64,000 nt of DNA from Clostridium sp. 1001275B_160808_H3. Lineage in GTDB: Bacteria; Bacillota; Clostridia; Clostridiales; Clostridiaceae. Shown here piece by piece: positions 34,733 to 45,233 of the stretch. Position numbers and translations under genes: made by a program. Numbering within the stretch: the stretch's first letter is position 1; each line of letters opens with the position of its first letter. The stretch is from positions 7,680 through 71,679 of the forward strand of contig NZ_JADNAT010000019.1 in NCBI RefSeq assembly GCF_015550425.1. Reading direction: 5' to 3'. Below the pieces are notes generated by a model, which was not told where the DNA came from, made no database searches, and saw nothing but the letters and a program-made list of their open reading frames with translations.

Positions 34733-36313
34733 CTCTATCAGTCCTTCTGATTTTAAGAATTCACTTGCAACTGTTTTTGCATCTCTCTTATTTACATCTA
34801 CTTCATAGTTTAATTTTCTCATTTTTTCATCAGTTAGCTTTCCATCTAATTCACTTAGAACTTCTCTTAGCTCTGGGAATTTTTCTAAAGTTTCTTCTTT
34901 TATAATAGGAACTGCATAATATGGAGGGAAGAAGCTCTTATCATCTTCTAAAACAGTTAAATTGAACTGCTCTATTAATCCATCTGTTGTAAATGCATCA
35001 ATAACTTGAGTTTCATTACTGTTTAAAGCTGTATATCTTAAACCACCATCTATAGGATTAACAACTTTAAAGTTTATATTATACGCTTTGTTAAGTCCTA
35101 GCAATCCATCTTCTCTGTTAGCAAACTCTATTGTAGGTCCTGCAATTAAATCTCCTGATATCTTTGCTAAATCTGATGTATTTTTTAAATTGTATTTTTC
35201 TGCTGTTTCTTTACTTACTGCCATTGCATAAGTATTATTGAACCCCATTGGATTTAATACCTCAATCCCATAATCTTCTTTAAATCTATCTTTCATTACA
35301 TTATAAACTTCGTCAGTATTTGAATTAGGCTCTTTAATATTTAGTATATTTACATATCCTGTGCCTGTATATTCAACATACATATCTATTCCAGCAGATC
35401 TTAATGCACTAAATGCTACTTGAGTTCCCCCCAAATTCAATTTTGTTTCTACATAAATATCTGTTTTATTTTCTATAAACTCTTCTAACATGTTTCCTAA
35501 TATAATTTGCTCTGTAAAGTTTTTAGACCCTATAGTTATCTTATTATCATTTTTTGATAATATACTTGTTGCTAGTGCCCCACCTAAAATTACTATTACC
35601 AATACAGAAGCTATAATTATATTTCTCTTTTTATTCTTATTTGAACCATTTCTTTTAACTTTCATAGTTCCATCTGATTTTTTAATTCCATTTGGCATTG
35701 TAGCTGCTTCTATTTTTCCTGTTATCCAGTCTATAACTAAAGCTAATATAGCTGCTGGAATTGCACCAAATAGTATAAGGTTATTATCTACTGTTTGAAT
35801 ACCTGAGAATACTAAATATCCAAGACCACCTGCCCCTACAAAGGCTGCTATTGTCATAAGTCCAACTGCTGTAACTGCTGCCATTCTTATACCTGCCATC
35901 ATAACGGGCATTGCTAGAGGGATTTTTATAAGCTTAAGAGTTTGTCCGCTAGTCATTCCTAATCCCTTTGCTGCTTCTAGCATATCTGGATTTATATTTG
36001 TTATTCCTGTATAAGTATTTTTTATTATAGGTAACATAGAATATAACACTACCATTGTTATAGCTGGTGCTGACCCTATGCCTATAACTGGTATCAAGAA
36101 TCCTAATATAGCTAAACTTGGTATAGCTTGAGTTAAGTTCGCAAATCCAATTACAAAGTTAGCTATTTTTTTATTCTTAGTTATAAATATACCTAAAGGT
36201 ACACCAATTACTACCGCTATTAGAACTGCCACTACTGTAAGCTGTACGTGTTCTAATAAAAGAGAGAAGATTTCCGATTTCTTAGTCATTAATTGTTCTA
36301 TAAAAGTACTCAT
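34730..36313 (-). CDS. Osmoprotectant ABC transporter permease-substrate-binding fusion
   Basis: 527 residues. Residues 1-about 210 form a five-to-six-span permease of the OpuB/OpuC type (GVPLGIFITKNK, then the EAA loop PDMLEAAKGLGMTSGQ). A further span near residues 232-250 tethers an OpuAC-like binding domain (KITIGSKNFTEQIILGNML to the end). Family members import glycine betaine, carnitine or choline for turgor control. Joining permease and receptor in one chain replaces the separate OpuCB/OpuCC/OpuCD proteins. One-base overlap (TAATG) with the ATPase gene. Confidence 0.9.
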   Translation of the reverse strand: MSTFIEQLMTKKSEIFSLLLEHVQLTVVAVLIAVVIGVPLGIFITKNKKIANFVIGFANLTQAIPSLAILGFLIPVIGIGSAPAITMVVLYSMLPIIKNTYTGITNINPDMLEAAKGLGMTSGQTLKLIKIPLAMPVMMAGIRMAAVTAVGLMTIAAFVGAGGLGYLVFSGIQTVDNNLILFGAIPAAILALVIDWITGKIEAATMPNGIKKSDGTMKVKRNGSNKNKKRNIIIASVLVIVILGGALATSILSKNDNKITIGSKNFTEQIILGNMLEEFIENKTDIYVETKLNLGGTQVAFSALRSAGIDMYVEYTGTGYVNILNIKEPNSNTDEVYNVMKDRFKEDYGIEVLNPMGFNNTYAMAVSKETAEKYNLKNTSDLAKISGDLIAGPTIEFANREDGLLGLNKAYNINFKVVNPIDGGLRYTALNSNETQVIDAFTTDGLIEQFNLTVLEDDKSFFPPYYAVPIIKEETLEKFPELREVLSELDGKLTDEKMRKLNYEVDVNKRDAKTVASEFLKSEGLIE

Positions 36314-37440
36314 TAATTATCGCCTCCCATCTCGATGTACTGACTACTTAAAACTGATATTAAACTACTTCTTGTTACTAATCCTAGTAATCTAGAAGTT
36401 TCATCACAAACTGGTAAGTATCCTTTCTTTAAATTATTAAATACTTCTAATAATTCTGGTAGGCTAGTATCTCCTGAAACCCACTTAGGTTCTTTATTCA
36501 TAGCTTCTTCAACTAATTTATTTTTTTCTGATATCTTTTGAATATCTTCTAATGTAACATATCCTAATAAGGTTCCTACTCTATTTATAACAAGTAAGCT
36601 ATCTACTTTCTTTTCTCTCATTATTTCTCTTGCTTGAAGCAAGTTTCTCTTTGGACCAACTGTTACTGGTTTTGATATCATAACATCTTCTGCTTTAATC
36701 ATTTCAGGCTTTGTCCAAATTTTATTCTTACCAACAAATTCTTCAACATATTCTCCTGCTGGGTTTTTTAAAATATTTTCTGGAGTATCATATTGAAGTA
36801 TTTTACCATCTTTTAAAATACATATTTTATCTGCTAAGTTTATAGCTTCATCCATATCATGAGTTACGAAAACTATAGTCTTTTTATATTCTTTTTGAAT
36901 ATTAAATAACTCTTCTTGAAGCTCTGTTCTCGTTATTGGGTCCAATGCACTAAAAGGCTCGTCCATTAATATTATTTCAGCATCAGCTGCAAAAGCTCTT
37001 GCAACTCCAACTCTTTGTTGTTGTCCACCACTTAGCTCTACTGGATATCTATCACTATACTTTTCCGGCTCTAATCCAACCATATTTAATAAATCTATTG
37101 TCTTTTTATTTATTTCATCTTCACTTTTTCCCATAAGCTTAGGTATTATTTCTATATTTTCCTTTACTGTCATGTGTGGGAATAAACCTGTTTGCTGAAT
37201 TACATATCCTATACTTCTTCTAAGCTCTATTGGATCCATTTCTTTTATATTTTTGCCATTAACTAATATTTCTCCTGAAGTAGATTCTATTAATCTATTT
37301 ATCATTTTTAATAAAGTAGTTTTACCACAACCACTTGATCCTATTAAAACAACTAAGTTTCCATCCTCTATATTTAAATTAAAATCTTCTAATATAATGT
37401 TATTTTTGTAGCTTTTTTTAATATTTCTAAATTCAATCAT
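36313..37440 (-). CDS. Osmoprotectant ABC transporter ATPase with two CBS domains
   Basis: 375 residues. Walker A LIGSSGCGKTTLLKM, signature ELSGGQQQRVGVAR, Walker B EIILMDEPFSALD. After residue 245 come two CBS domains (MISKPVTVGPKRN... and MNKEPKWVSGD...), which in OpuA/OpuC ATPases sense ionic strength or cyclic dinucleotides. First gene of the operon; AGGAGG is 6 bases before ATG. Confidence 0.93.
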   Translation of the reverse strand: MIEFRNIKKSYKNNIILEDFNLNIEDGNLVVLIGSSGCGKTTLLKMINRLIESTSGEILVNGKNIKEMDPIELRRSIGYVIQQTGLFPHMTVKENIEIIPKLMGKSEDEINKKTIDLLNMVGLEPEKYSDRYPVELSGGQQQRVGVARAFAADAEIILMDEPFSALDPITRTELQEELFNIQKEYKKTIVFVTHDMDEAINLADKICILKDGKILQYDTPENILKNPAGEYVEEFVGKNKIWTKPEMIKAEDVMISKPVTVGPKRNLLQAREIMREKKVDSLLVINRVGTLLGYVTLEDIQKISEKNKLVEEAMNKEPKWVSGDTSLPELLEVFNNLKKGYLPVCDETSRLLGLVTRSSLISVLSSQYIEMGGDN

Positions 37441-37470
37441 AAATTACCTCCTAATTCCAGTAACAACCTT

Positions 37471-37499
37471 ATAGTAACATTAAGTTGTCAGATTGTCAA
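37471..37499 (-). promoter_or_regulatory. Sigma-A-type promoter of the osmolyte operon
   Basis: Reading leftward, TTGACA (37499-37494), a 17-base spacer, then TACTAT (37476-37471), 31 bases before the ATPase start. A TTGTCA repeat in the spacer could hold a regulator. Confidence 0.6.
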
Positions 37500-37704
37500 A
37501 CTACTTTCAGAATATTTGGTATTTATTGAACTTTTTACTATAAAGCTATTAAGTTAAAATTTAGCTTAATCTGTGTCTAATCTAATTAAGGATATTAAGT
37601 AACTTAATATAAATACTTCTCTACATATACTCCTTTTATTGCATAATATAACTATATCTATTTTAAGCTTGTATTCTTTAAGAAAAAAATTTGAAACAAA
37701 AAAG

Positions 37705-37754
37705 ATGCTAGAATAAATAGATATTTTTATCATTCTATTTACTCTAGCATTTTT
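37705..37754 (-). terminator. Terminator of the Gfo/Idh/MocA oxidoreductase gene
   Basis: ATGCTAGAATAAATAG pairs with CTATTTACTCTAGCAT with one wobble; T/A runs on both sides. It lies about 60 bases past the stop. Confidence 0.8.
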
Positions 37755-37814
37755 ATGTTTTAAATATTAAAATTACTTAATTAAACTATATAATTTAAAA
37801 TTAATAACTTATCC

Positions 37815-38726
37815 TTATTTATTATCACAAGTTATATAATTTACTATATTCTCGCAAATTTCATGTGTCTTTATTGAATCACTTATTGATGGATTTGGTA
37901 TTGATTTATTTTTTACAGATTCTATAAAGTGATTTATTATATCTTCAAATCCCCTTTTGTATAATGTTGGGTCCCAACCGCCAAAACTAGTCTTTGTTCT
38001 ACCATTATTATTTACTTCTATAATATCAACTAAATCTTCAACAATATATTTATTTCCCTTTACCATGTATTCAATATTCTCTTCTGTAATACCTGCAGTT
38101 CTATTCATTATTCCCACTGCAGTTGTATTATTGCTTTTTAATGTTACTACTACATTATGAAGATCATTTCCATCTTTTAGATAATTTATATCGATGTCTT
38201 TAACTTCTTCATCCATTAAAAATCTTAATGTATCAACAACATGTATAAAGTCTTCCACAATAAATCTTCTTGTATCGCCTGGTGGATATGCTCTATTTTT
38301 TTGCATTATAATTATGTCTGCTTTTCCTTTGGATTTAAGTTCTTTAACCTTTGGGCAAAATCTTCTATTAAATCCAACCATAGCAATAACATTATGTTCT
38401 TTTGCTAAGCTTTCTATTTCTTTGCTTTCTTCAATATTGAAGCTAAGTGGCTTGTCTATATATACATTAACGCCTTTTTTTATAAGCTTTCTAGCTATTT
38501 CATAATGTCCATCTGCATGTGTTGAAATTATTGCTGCATCTATATCTTCTTTTATTAAATCTTCAATGTTATTATATGCTCTGTCTATATTATACTTATT
38601 TGATATTTCATCTAATACAGTTTTATTTCTAGTTGAAATAAAAAGCTCCACACCTTCTTTTACTGTTAAAATAGGTAAATAAGCTTTTTTAGCTATTTCC
38701 CCTAAACCAATTATTGCAAGTCTCAT
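37815..38726 (-). CDS. Gfo/Idh/MocA-family oxidoreductase
   Basis: 303 residues. The N-terminal NAD(P) Rossmann domain starts LAIIGLGEIAKKAYLPIL; YIDKPLSFNIEES is the EKP-type motif (here DKP), and MVGFNRRFCP follows. The family oxidises or epimerises sugars and inositols; the substrate is not clear. GGAGGG before ATG. Single gene. Confidence 0.85.
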   Translation of the reverse strand: MRLAIIGLGEIAKKAYLPILTVKEGVELFISTRNKTVLDEISNKYNIDRAYNNIEDLIKEDIDAAIISTHADGHYEIARKLIKKGVNVYIDKPLSFNIEESKEIESLAKEHNVIAMVGFNRRFCPKVKELKSKGKADIIIMQKNRAYPPGDTRRFIVEDFIHVVDTLRFLMDEEVKDIDINYLKDGNDLHNVVVTLKSNNTTAVGIMNRTAGITEENIEYMVKGNKYIVEDLVDIIEVNNNGRTKTSFGGWDPTLYKRGFEDIINHFIESVKNKSIPNPSISDSIKTHEICENIVNYITCDNK

Positions 38727-38896
38727 AAAATCCCTCCAATTTATATACTATCACTACTTATATATAAAATTTCTTCTATACTAATCTAAAGCTAAATAGT
38801 ATTTAATTTAATTTTAATAGCTATTTAATTCGCCTTATTTAATTAATTTTATTTAGTTAGTCTTATTTAATTTACTTTATATAATACAAATACTAT

Positions 38897-39697
38897 TTAT
38901 ATTAATTCTAATTTTTTTAATCCCTTTTCTATACCTTCATTTTCAACATCTTCTGTAAAATCAAATGCATGTTCCTCTAACCCTTTATGATATCCGCCCA
39001 TAGCTATACCATGCTTTACAACTTGGAACATTTCTATATCATTTTCACCATCTCCAAAAGCATAAGCATTTTCTCTATCTATTCCAAGCTTTTCTAATAA
39101 ATGTTCAACTCCATAGCCCTTTGTATATTTAGATACATATATTTCAAAAGTGTTACCAAATTGGTTTGCCATAAATGCCAGACCTTCGCCTTTAAATTTA
39201 TCACAAACTAATTTATAAGAATTTTCATCTTGTCCTATAGATATTATTTTACTTGTTTTTACAGTTTCTTTATCCCAATCTTCTGTAAAGTTCTCAATAC
39301 CTAGATTTGCTCTAGTTACAAGATCTATAACTTTTTCATTATCTATATCTAAAACATAATTTCTTTCTTGTCCTTCTAAAATATACACTATATTATTTTC
39401 TTCAAGAAAGTTTAATACATCTTTAAGCTTTTTATTATCAATACATTCATTAAATATTACTTTACTTTCAATTTCTGCATAAGCCCCATTAGAAGCTATA
39501 TATCCATTTAAACCTAAATCTTCTATTTCATTAGTAATAGAATTTTTAGGCCTTCCTGTTGCCAAAACAGTTAAATAGCCATTTTCTTTTAACTTATTTA
39601 TAGCTTCCTTTGTATTTTTTGTTGGAGCATATATACCCTTTGTCCAATCTATTAAAGTTCCATCTACATCAAAAAAAACTATTCCTTTGTTATTCAT
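38897..39697 (-). CDS. HAD-superfamily phosphatase, Cof type (IIB)
   Basis: 266 residues. Motif I FFDVDGTLIDW, motif II LATGRPKNS, the conserved lysine in YTKGYGVEHLL, and motif IV FGDGENDIEMF. IIB cap in the middle. A paralogue by family of the gene at 10.2 kb but not close in sequence. AGGGGGAAGG before ATG. Probably a sugar-phosphate phosphatase; substrate unknown. Confidence 0.88.
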   Translation of the reverse strand: MNNKGIVFFDVDGTLIDWTKGIYAPTKNTKEAINKLKENGYLTVLATGRPKNSITNEIEDLGLNGYIASNGAYAEIESKVIFNECIDNKKLKDVLNFLEENNIVYILEGQERNYVLDIDNEKVIDLVTRANLGIENFTEDWDKETVKTSKIISIGQDENSYKLVCDKFKGEGLAFMANQFGNTFEIYVSKYTKGYGVEHLLEKLGIDRENAYAFGDGENDIEMFQVVKHGIAMGGYHKGLEEHAFDFTEDVENEGIEKGLKKLELI

Positions 39698-40125
39698 TAA
39701 CCTTCCCCCTTATAATTCTCTATCACTACATAAATTTATATATGCGCTTTTTATATAAAAATCTGTTTTTTACTTTCTATTTGATATGTAAATCAAGATT
39801 CTATCTTTAACTTAAATTTTTATTCACGTCTCTCTTAATTTCATATCAATTTATATCCTAACTTTTAGTCTATGATATCATATAGCAATTTAATTTAAAA
39901 GTTTTCTTAAATATGTTCCCTAGAATATTTTTACTGTATTATAGAACAGTTAACCACTTTCCTTAATTTATTTGCCTATCTAATTTTATAATTTATCATA
40001 TAAGTTGAAATAACTCTTACAAATTTTTATCTTCTAATTAATATTAAACATATAATTAATATTAAACATACATTTGCATTATAATCTAACAAAAATAAGG
40101 TTTGCATTCTTGCATAATAAAATAA
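39698..40125. other. AT-rich gap with an 18-bp direct repeat
   Basis: No gene is seen. AATTAATATTAAACATA is repeated back to back at 40036 and 40054. The rest is A/T tracts upstream of the HAD gene. Confidence 0.55.
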
Positions 40126-40146
40126 GAGATGTCTACGACATCCCTC
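40126..40146 (-). terminator. Terminator of the EAL protein gene
   Basis: On the minus transcript GGGATGT and ACATCTC pair around CGTAG (one G-U), followed by TTATTTTATT. Confidence 0.6.
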
Positions 40147-40261
40147 ATCATTATAAAAATACACTTTTTTTATTATTCATCCTGTTCTTTTCTACTTAGA
40201 TTAAATTATTAATAATATATAATATGAACAGAATCTATTCCAAATAGATAACTGACTATAA

Positions 40262-41173
40262 TTAACTATTAGAAATAAATTGATTTTTTTCAAACTCACT
40301 AAGTTTAACAGGCTTTCCATATAAATATCCTTGTACAATTGTACATCCTATACTTTTCAAAAACATTGCTTGCTCTCTAAATTCCACACCTTCAGCAATA
40401 ATTCCTAGGTTTAATTCCTTTGCAAGTTTTATAATATTTTTTAATACTACACTTCCCTTAGATGATATAGTTTTTTTATCTAAAAAAAGTTTATCTAATT
40501 TTATTGCATCTAGAGGTAAGCTTTTTAAAATATTTAATGATGAATATCCTGCTCCAAAGTCATCTAAGGATATTTTGATACCTAGATTTCTTATATCATT
40601 TAATATATTAATTATATCATTGGAATCCTCTAACATAGCGCTTTCTGTCATTTCAATTTCAATTAGATTTGTATTAATGTTATAAGCCTCTATTAATTTT
40701 TTTACCCTTTCCATAAAATAGTCTCCTTGACTTAAAGTAAATCTAGATATGTTAACTGATAATGGAATTACTTTATAATTATTATTTTCCCATCTATTAA
40801 TAATTTTACATACTTCTTCAAACATATAAATATCTAAATTTACTATAAAACCATTCTTCTCAAATATATGAATAAAGTTATTAGGACTAATAGTTCCATT
40901 AGATTTTGTATTCCATCTAACTAAACATTCTGCACCTACTATACATTCATTTTGCAAATCATATTTTTGTTGAAGATACATCTCAAACTCTCTATTTTGT
41001 ATTGCATTATACATTATGTTTTCTGTATTACTTTTATACTCTTTCTTAGTTCCACTTTTACAATCACATTTAAAAATATAGTTTAATATCAACCTAGCAA
41101 CTAAAACTAAAGCAATAATCAAAATTAAAAATAAAAAAAGAGTATATTCTCCTGAAAATAGTATTTTATCCAT
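40262..41173 (-). CDS. Membrane-anchored EAL-domain c-di-GMP phosphodiesterase
   Basis: 303 residues. One N-terminal membrane span (about residues 10-34), then a linker with CDC, then an EAL domain from about residue 52. The signature is ECLVRW in place of EALVRW, keeping the metal-binding Glu (E82). NISRFTL, EIEMTES, SLDDFGAGYSS, IKLDK and EGVE supply the other catalytic residues, so hydrolysis of c-di-GMP is likely. No GGDEF or sensor domain is present. Single gene; it could tune surface polysaccharide, but no link is visible. Confidence 0.88.
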   Translation of the reverse strand: MDKILFSGEYTLFLFLILIIALVLVARLILNYIFKCDCKSGTKKEYKSNTENIMYNAIQNREFEMYLQQKYDLQNECIVGAECLVRWNTKSNGTISPNNFIHIFEKNGFIVNLDIYMFEEVCKIINRWENNNYKVIPLSVNISRFTLSQGDYFMERVKKLIEAYNINTNLIEIEMTESAMLEDSNDIINILNDIRNLGIKISLDDFGAGYSSLNILKSLPLDAIKLDKLFLDKKTISSKGSVVLKNIIKLAKELNLGIIAEGVEFREQAMFLKSIGCTIVQGYLYGKPVKLSEFEKNQFISNS

Positions 41174-41316
41174 GTCAGCTTTATCTCCATCTTTATTTTA
41201 ATATACTCTATTATATTCATTTCACTTTAATATAGACACTGTATAGATGCGTTAAAAAATTAAAAGTTTAGTATTGTTAAACTTAATAATATAATTCATA
41301 TATATTTAATAAAAAA

Positions 41317-41347
41317 ATTGCTAACTCAATTTTTTAGAGCTAGCAAT
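41317..41347 (-). terminator. Terminator of the sugar ABC importer operon
   Basis: On the minus transcript ATTGCTAGCTC pairs with GAGTTAGCAAT (one wobble), followed by seven T. About 55 bases past the binding-protein stop. Confidence 0.85.
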
Positions 41348-41402
41348 CTTTTCTTATTTTAATTTAAAGATATTATTTATCATGCTAAGATTTTCTTTTC
41401 TA

Positions 41403-43079
41403 TTATTTATTCCATAATTCTAATCTATCTTTTATTAATTCAGTTATTCCTTGATTTAATTTATCAATTTCATAGGACTTTAATGTATTTTCTATTTCAT
41501 CCCAAGCCTTATCAAAGTTTTCTGGTGCTCCAAGGATTGCTTGAGTTGCTGCTTGTTGAACATAATCATCAGCTTTCTTTTGGATTATAGCTATATCACT
41601 ATCACTTGGAATACTTAATTGCCATACTTGTCCATGATTAGAAATTCCTAATTCTTCTGCCTTAGGGAATAATTCAGGCCAAGCTTCTGCACCATAAGCC
41701 TTTAATGTTTCCTTTTCTGCTTCTGTGTAATTTGCCATCTTGTTCTCCAATGTATCTGGTGAATAAGTATCTCCATTTGAATCTAAAGCTCCAATACCTC
41801 TTTGTGGGAATGGATATGCGTATAAACCAACCCCAGTTTTCTTAGAGAAATCTGCATCTGTATTTCTTTGCTTTTGGATTTCTGGTAAGAACTCTCTCTT
41901 TCCAGCTGCATTTACAGTATAGTGTGTTCCTTCAATCCCCCAGTTTAAAAGTATTTGTGCTTCATCTGATGCTAACCAATCTAAGAATTGAAATGCTCTT
42001 TCTGGCTCTTCACAACTTGAAGTAATTGCAATACCCCAACCACCGCTAAATCCATAATCTTTTAAGCTTTGATCCTTGTATTTAGTTTCATCTATTACAA
42101 CAGGAAGTTTAGCGTAAGTTGCCTCGTCTTTTCCTTCTGCAATTAAACTAGTTGCTGCTGATTGATAATCCCAGTATGCATCTGATAAACCCACTACTCT
42201 GCCAGCTGCTATTTTAGCTCTATAAGTATCTTCCTTTTGTGTGAAAGACTCTGGATCTAATAATCCTTCTGCATTCATGTGATTTAACCACTTAAAATAT
42301 TCTTTTACTTCTGGAAGTAAGAACTTATAATTTGCCTCTCCAGTTTCATCGTTTACAGCAAATTGTCCATCATCTGGAATACCTGCTGCAAGAGATGCAA
42401 TATTTCCTACTGTAAGTAACCATCTCCAATCACTAGCCATTAGTGATAAACCTATTCTAGATTGTCCATCTTCTGTTGTAGGATTTTTAGCTAGATAATC
42501 TTTTATAGCCTTTTCATAATCCTTAATATTTTTTATTTCAGGATATCCAAGTTCTTTTAAAACTTGATGTTGAAGTTGCATTGTACCTGATGGGTCAAAT
42601 ATTTTATTTGTAACTCCATAAGTACCTACTGTATATATTGATTGATCTTCATTGTTATATCTCAATCTATTTAATTGGTCTCCATATAATGCTTTTAAGT
42701 TATCTCCACCTTCTTCTATATAGTCATCTAATGCTATAACAGCTCCTGCATCTACAAGTTTTGAAGTATCACTTTTGGCATAAATTAAATCTGGATATTC
42801 TCCACCTGCTATCATAAGTGGGACAGCTTGAGTATCACCTGCTACTGGGTGTTCAAATTTTAAAGTAACACCTGTTAATTCTGTTATTTTCTTAGCAACA
42901 TCATCCGTAAATGCAATATCTTCTGATAAGTCTGCTGAGAAAATTGTAAATGTTATAGGTGACTTATCCATTTCGTCTAACTTCGAACGCTTACCATCCT
43001 CTTTCTTACCACATCCAACAAATATTGATGCAGTTACTAACCCTGCTAAAAGTAAAGATAAAATTTTTCTCCTCTTCAT
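41403..43079 (-). CDS. Extracellular sugar-binding lipoprotein (LipO/LplA-like, CUT1 importer)
   Basis: 558 residues. The signal peptide ends in the lipobox IFVGC, giving a membrane-anchored receptor. Its large size (over 500) and motifs such as EEPERAFQFLDWLASDEAQ match the family-1 binding proteins that work with LplB/YtcP-type permeases and YesMN systems. It follows the two permease genes; the 260-base gap contains no terminator I can see. Ligand: probably an oligosaccharide from the adjacent glycan locus (inference). Confidence 0.88.
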   Translation of the reverse strand: MKRRKILSLLLAGLVTASIFVGCGKKEDGKRSKLDEMDKSPITFTIFSADLSEDIAFTDDVAKKITELTGVTLKFEHPVAGDTQAVPLMIAGGEYPDLIYAKSDTSKLVDAGAVIALDDYIEEGGDNLKALYGDQLNRLRYNNEDQSIYTVGTYGVTNKIFDPSGTMQLQHQVLKELGYPEIKNIKDYEKAIKDYLAKNPTTEDGQSRIGLSLMASDWRWLLTVGNIASLAAGIPDDGQFAVNDETGEANYKFLLPEVKEYFKWLNHMNAEGLLDPESFTQKEDTYRAKIAAGRVVGLSDAYWDYQSAATSLIAEGKDEATYAKLPVVIDETKYKDQSLKDYGFSGGWGIAITSSCEEPERAFQFLDWLASDEAQILLNWGIEGTHYTVNAAGKREFLPEIQKQRNTDADFSKKTGVGLYAYPFPQRGIGALDSNGDTYSPDTLENKMANYTEAEKETLKAYGAEAWPELFPKAEELGISNHGQVWQLSIPSDSDIAIIQKKADDYVQQAATQAILGAPENFDKAWDEIENTLKSYEIDKLNQGITELIKDRLELWNK

Positions 43080-43339
43080 TATTTTCCCTCCTAATCTTTT
43101 TACCCTCTATGGCTTATAAAAATAGAAATCTTATTATTTAGTTATTTTATTATTTAAACAAGTTCTCTTATAAAAACTGAATTTTTATATTATTTGCCTA
43201 TTTTATAATCTTTATAAGAACTCTTGTATTTAAACCTTATTAGAATGATGATATTACAATTATCATATTTGAAAAATCATTTTAAAGTTTTCCATAACTG
43301 TTCTATAATCTTGCTAATCTATTCTCGAGTTTTTAGTTA

Positions 43340-44230
43340 CTAGCTTTTTACTGCTCCTAATGTCATACCTGATACAAAATACTTTTGTACAAATGGATAC
43401 ACCATTAAAATTGGTACTGTTGCAACCATCGTTATAGCCATCTTTATTGATTCTGGATTTGACCTTGCCGTATTTTGTAGATTTGGATTATGAACATCTA
43501 CTGTAGCAGCTGCATTGTCCATTATTTTCATAAGTTCATATTGTAGTGTTGTTAAACTATCATTAGTTCTTGCATATATATAAGTATCAAACCAACTGTT
43601 CCATTGTCCAACTGCTATAAATAATGCAACTGTTGCTATTACTGGTAAACACAGTGGGAATACTATCTTTCTAAATACAATCCAATCATTAGCTCCATCT
43701 ATTGCTGCTGATTCATATAAAGCTTCAGGAAGTCCATCCATAAATGATCTTACTACTATAACATTAAATGCTGAAATTAATCCTGGCAAAATATATACTG
43801 CAAAATTATTTACTAATCCTAATTGTCTAATTACTAGATATTCTGGAATTAACCCTCCACTAACATACATTGTTACTATAAATAATATAGTTACAAACTT
43901 GTTAAACATAAAATCCCTTCTACTTAATGTGTAAGCAACCATAGTAGTAGCTATAACACCTGTTACTGTTCCAATTGTAGTTCTTAAAACCGAGTTTACA
44001 AAGGCTCTCGGTAATTTACTACTACCATTGAAAATTTCTTTATAATTTTGTAAAGTAAACTCTCTTGGCCAAATGTGAATTCCACCTTTTACTGTATCAG
44101 TTGCATCATTAAATGAAATTGCTAATACATTTAGGAAAGGATATAGGGTAATAACTACAATAAATAACATTAGTAAAATCAATACTATATCAAATACTTC
44201 AATTTTGTCTTTTTTCTTTTTTAATTTCAT
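43340..44230 (-). CDS. CUT1 sugar ABC permease (YtcP/MalG-like)
   Basis: 296 residues, six membrane spans. The EAA loop is EALYESAAIDGANDWIVFR near residue 188, the docking site for a shared ATPase. The ending FVSGMTLGAVKS is typical of the YtcP group. No ATPase gene is in the operon, so a MsmK-type ATPase elsewhere is expected. It follows the LplB-like permease gene by 28 bases. Confidence 0.92.
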   Translation of the reverse strand: MKLKKKKDKIEVFDIVLILLMLFIVVITLYPFLNVLAISFNDATDTVKGGIHIWPREFTLQNYKEIFNGSSKLPRAFVNSVLRTTIGTVTGVIATTMVAYTLSRRDFMFNKFVTILFIVTMYVSGGLIPEYLVIRQLGLVNNFAVYILPGLISAFNVIVVRSFMDGLPEALYESAAIDGANDWIVFRKIVFPLCLPVIATVALFIAVGQWNSWFDTYIYARTNDSLTTLQYELMKIMDNAAATVDVHNPNLQNTARSNPESIKMAITMVATVPILMVYPFVQKYFVSGMTLGAVKS

Positions 44231-44258
44231 ACTAAGTACCTCCTATATAGCTTTACTA

Positions 44259-45233
44259 TTATTTTAGTAAGCTTCCCTCTCCATCATTAAATTTTTGAGA
44301 AAGCTTATTAGCTGCAAATATTAGTACAATTCCTACAACTGACTTAAAGATACCTATTGCCGTACCGAATGAATATCTAAACATTCCAATACCATAATCT
44401 AATGCATATTTATCAATAACTAAAGCTTTGCTTGCAACTGTCGGATTGCTAAGTAACATTTGCTTTTCAAATCCAATATTTAATATATTTCCTATACTCA
44501 TTATTAATAAAACTAATATTGTACTTTTTATTAGAGGTAATGTTATATTGAACATTCTTCTGAATCTTCCTGCTCCATCAACTTTTGCCGCATCGTAAAG
44601 CTCTGGATCTATTGCTGTCATGGCTGATAAATATATAATTGCATTCCAGCCCATTTCCTTCCAAACATCTGATCCTGTAACTATTCCCCAAAACATATTT
44701 GGGCTTTGTAAGAATTTAATTGGCTCTGAAATAATGTTTATTTTCATTAATAATTCATTAACTATTCCTGTTTGAGATAAAATATTTGTTACTAAAGCAG
44801 CTGCAACAACCCAAGAGATAAAGTGAGGTAAATAAGAAATAGTTTGTACCGTTTTCTTAAACCTTGTATATCTAAGTTCATTTAAAAGTAAAGCAAATAA
44901 AATGGCAGATGTTGTACCAAATATCAATCCTAGAACACTCATTCCTAAAGTATTTTTTAAGGATTCATAAAATAATGGTTCATTAAATAAATCTATAAAG
45001 TGCTTGAATCCTACCCATTCCTGTTCAAAAAAAGATAACTTCGGCTTATAATTTTGGAATGCCATAGTCCATCCAAACAAAGGTAAATACTTAAAAATAA
45101 TTACCCACAATACAAAGGGGAAGGACATTGCTATTAGTACCCACTGCTTCTTAATATTATCCCATGTAATTTTCTTCTTTTTCTTTTTAGGTTTACTTTC
45201 AGTTTTTAAGTCTACATTTTTAACCAGCTGCAT
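44259..45233 (-). CDS. CUT1 sugar ABC permease (LplB/YteP-like)
   Basis: 324 residues with a long basic N-terminus (KPKKKKKKITW), six spans and the EAA loop PELYDAAKVDGAGRFRRM near residue 205. First gene of the three-gene importer. A 458-base gap separates it from the YesL-like gene, so it may have its own promoter controlled by the upstream two-component system. Confidence 0.92.
   Translation of the reverse strand: MQLVKNVDLKTESKPKKKKKKITWDNIKKQWVLIAMSFPFVLWVIIFKYLPLFGWTMAFQNYKPKLSFFEQEWVGFKHFIDLFNEPLFYESLKNTLGMSVLGLIFGTTSAILFALLLNELRYTRFKKTVQTISYLPHFISWVVAAALVTNILSQTGIVNELLMKINIISEPIKFLQSPNMFWGIVTGSDVWKEMGWNAIIYLSAMTAIDPELYDAAKVDGAGRFRRMFNITLPLIKSTILVLLIMSIGNILNIGFEKQMLLSNPTVASKALVIDKYALDYGIGMFRYSFGTAIGIFKSVVGIVLIFAANKLSQKFNDGEGSLLK

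Noticed and set aside
40262..41173. EAL protein as an inactive c-di-GMP receptor because of ECL instead of EAL
   Set aside because: The changed residue is not a metal ligand; the Glu, Asn, Asp pair, Lys and later Glu are all kept, so activity is more likely.
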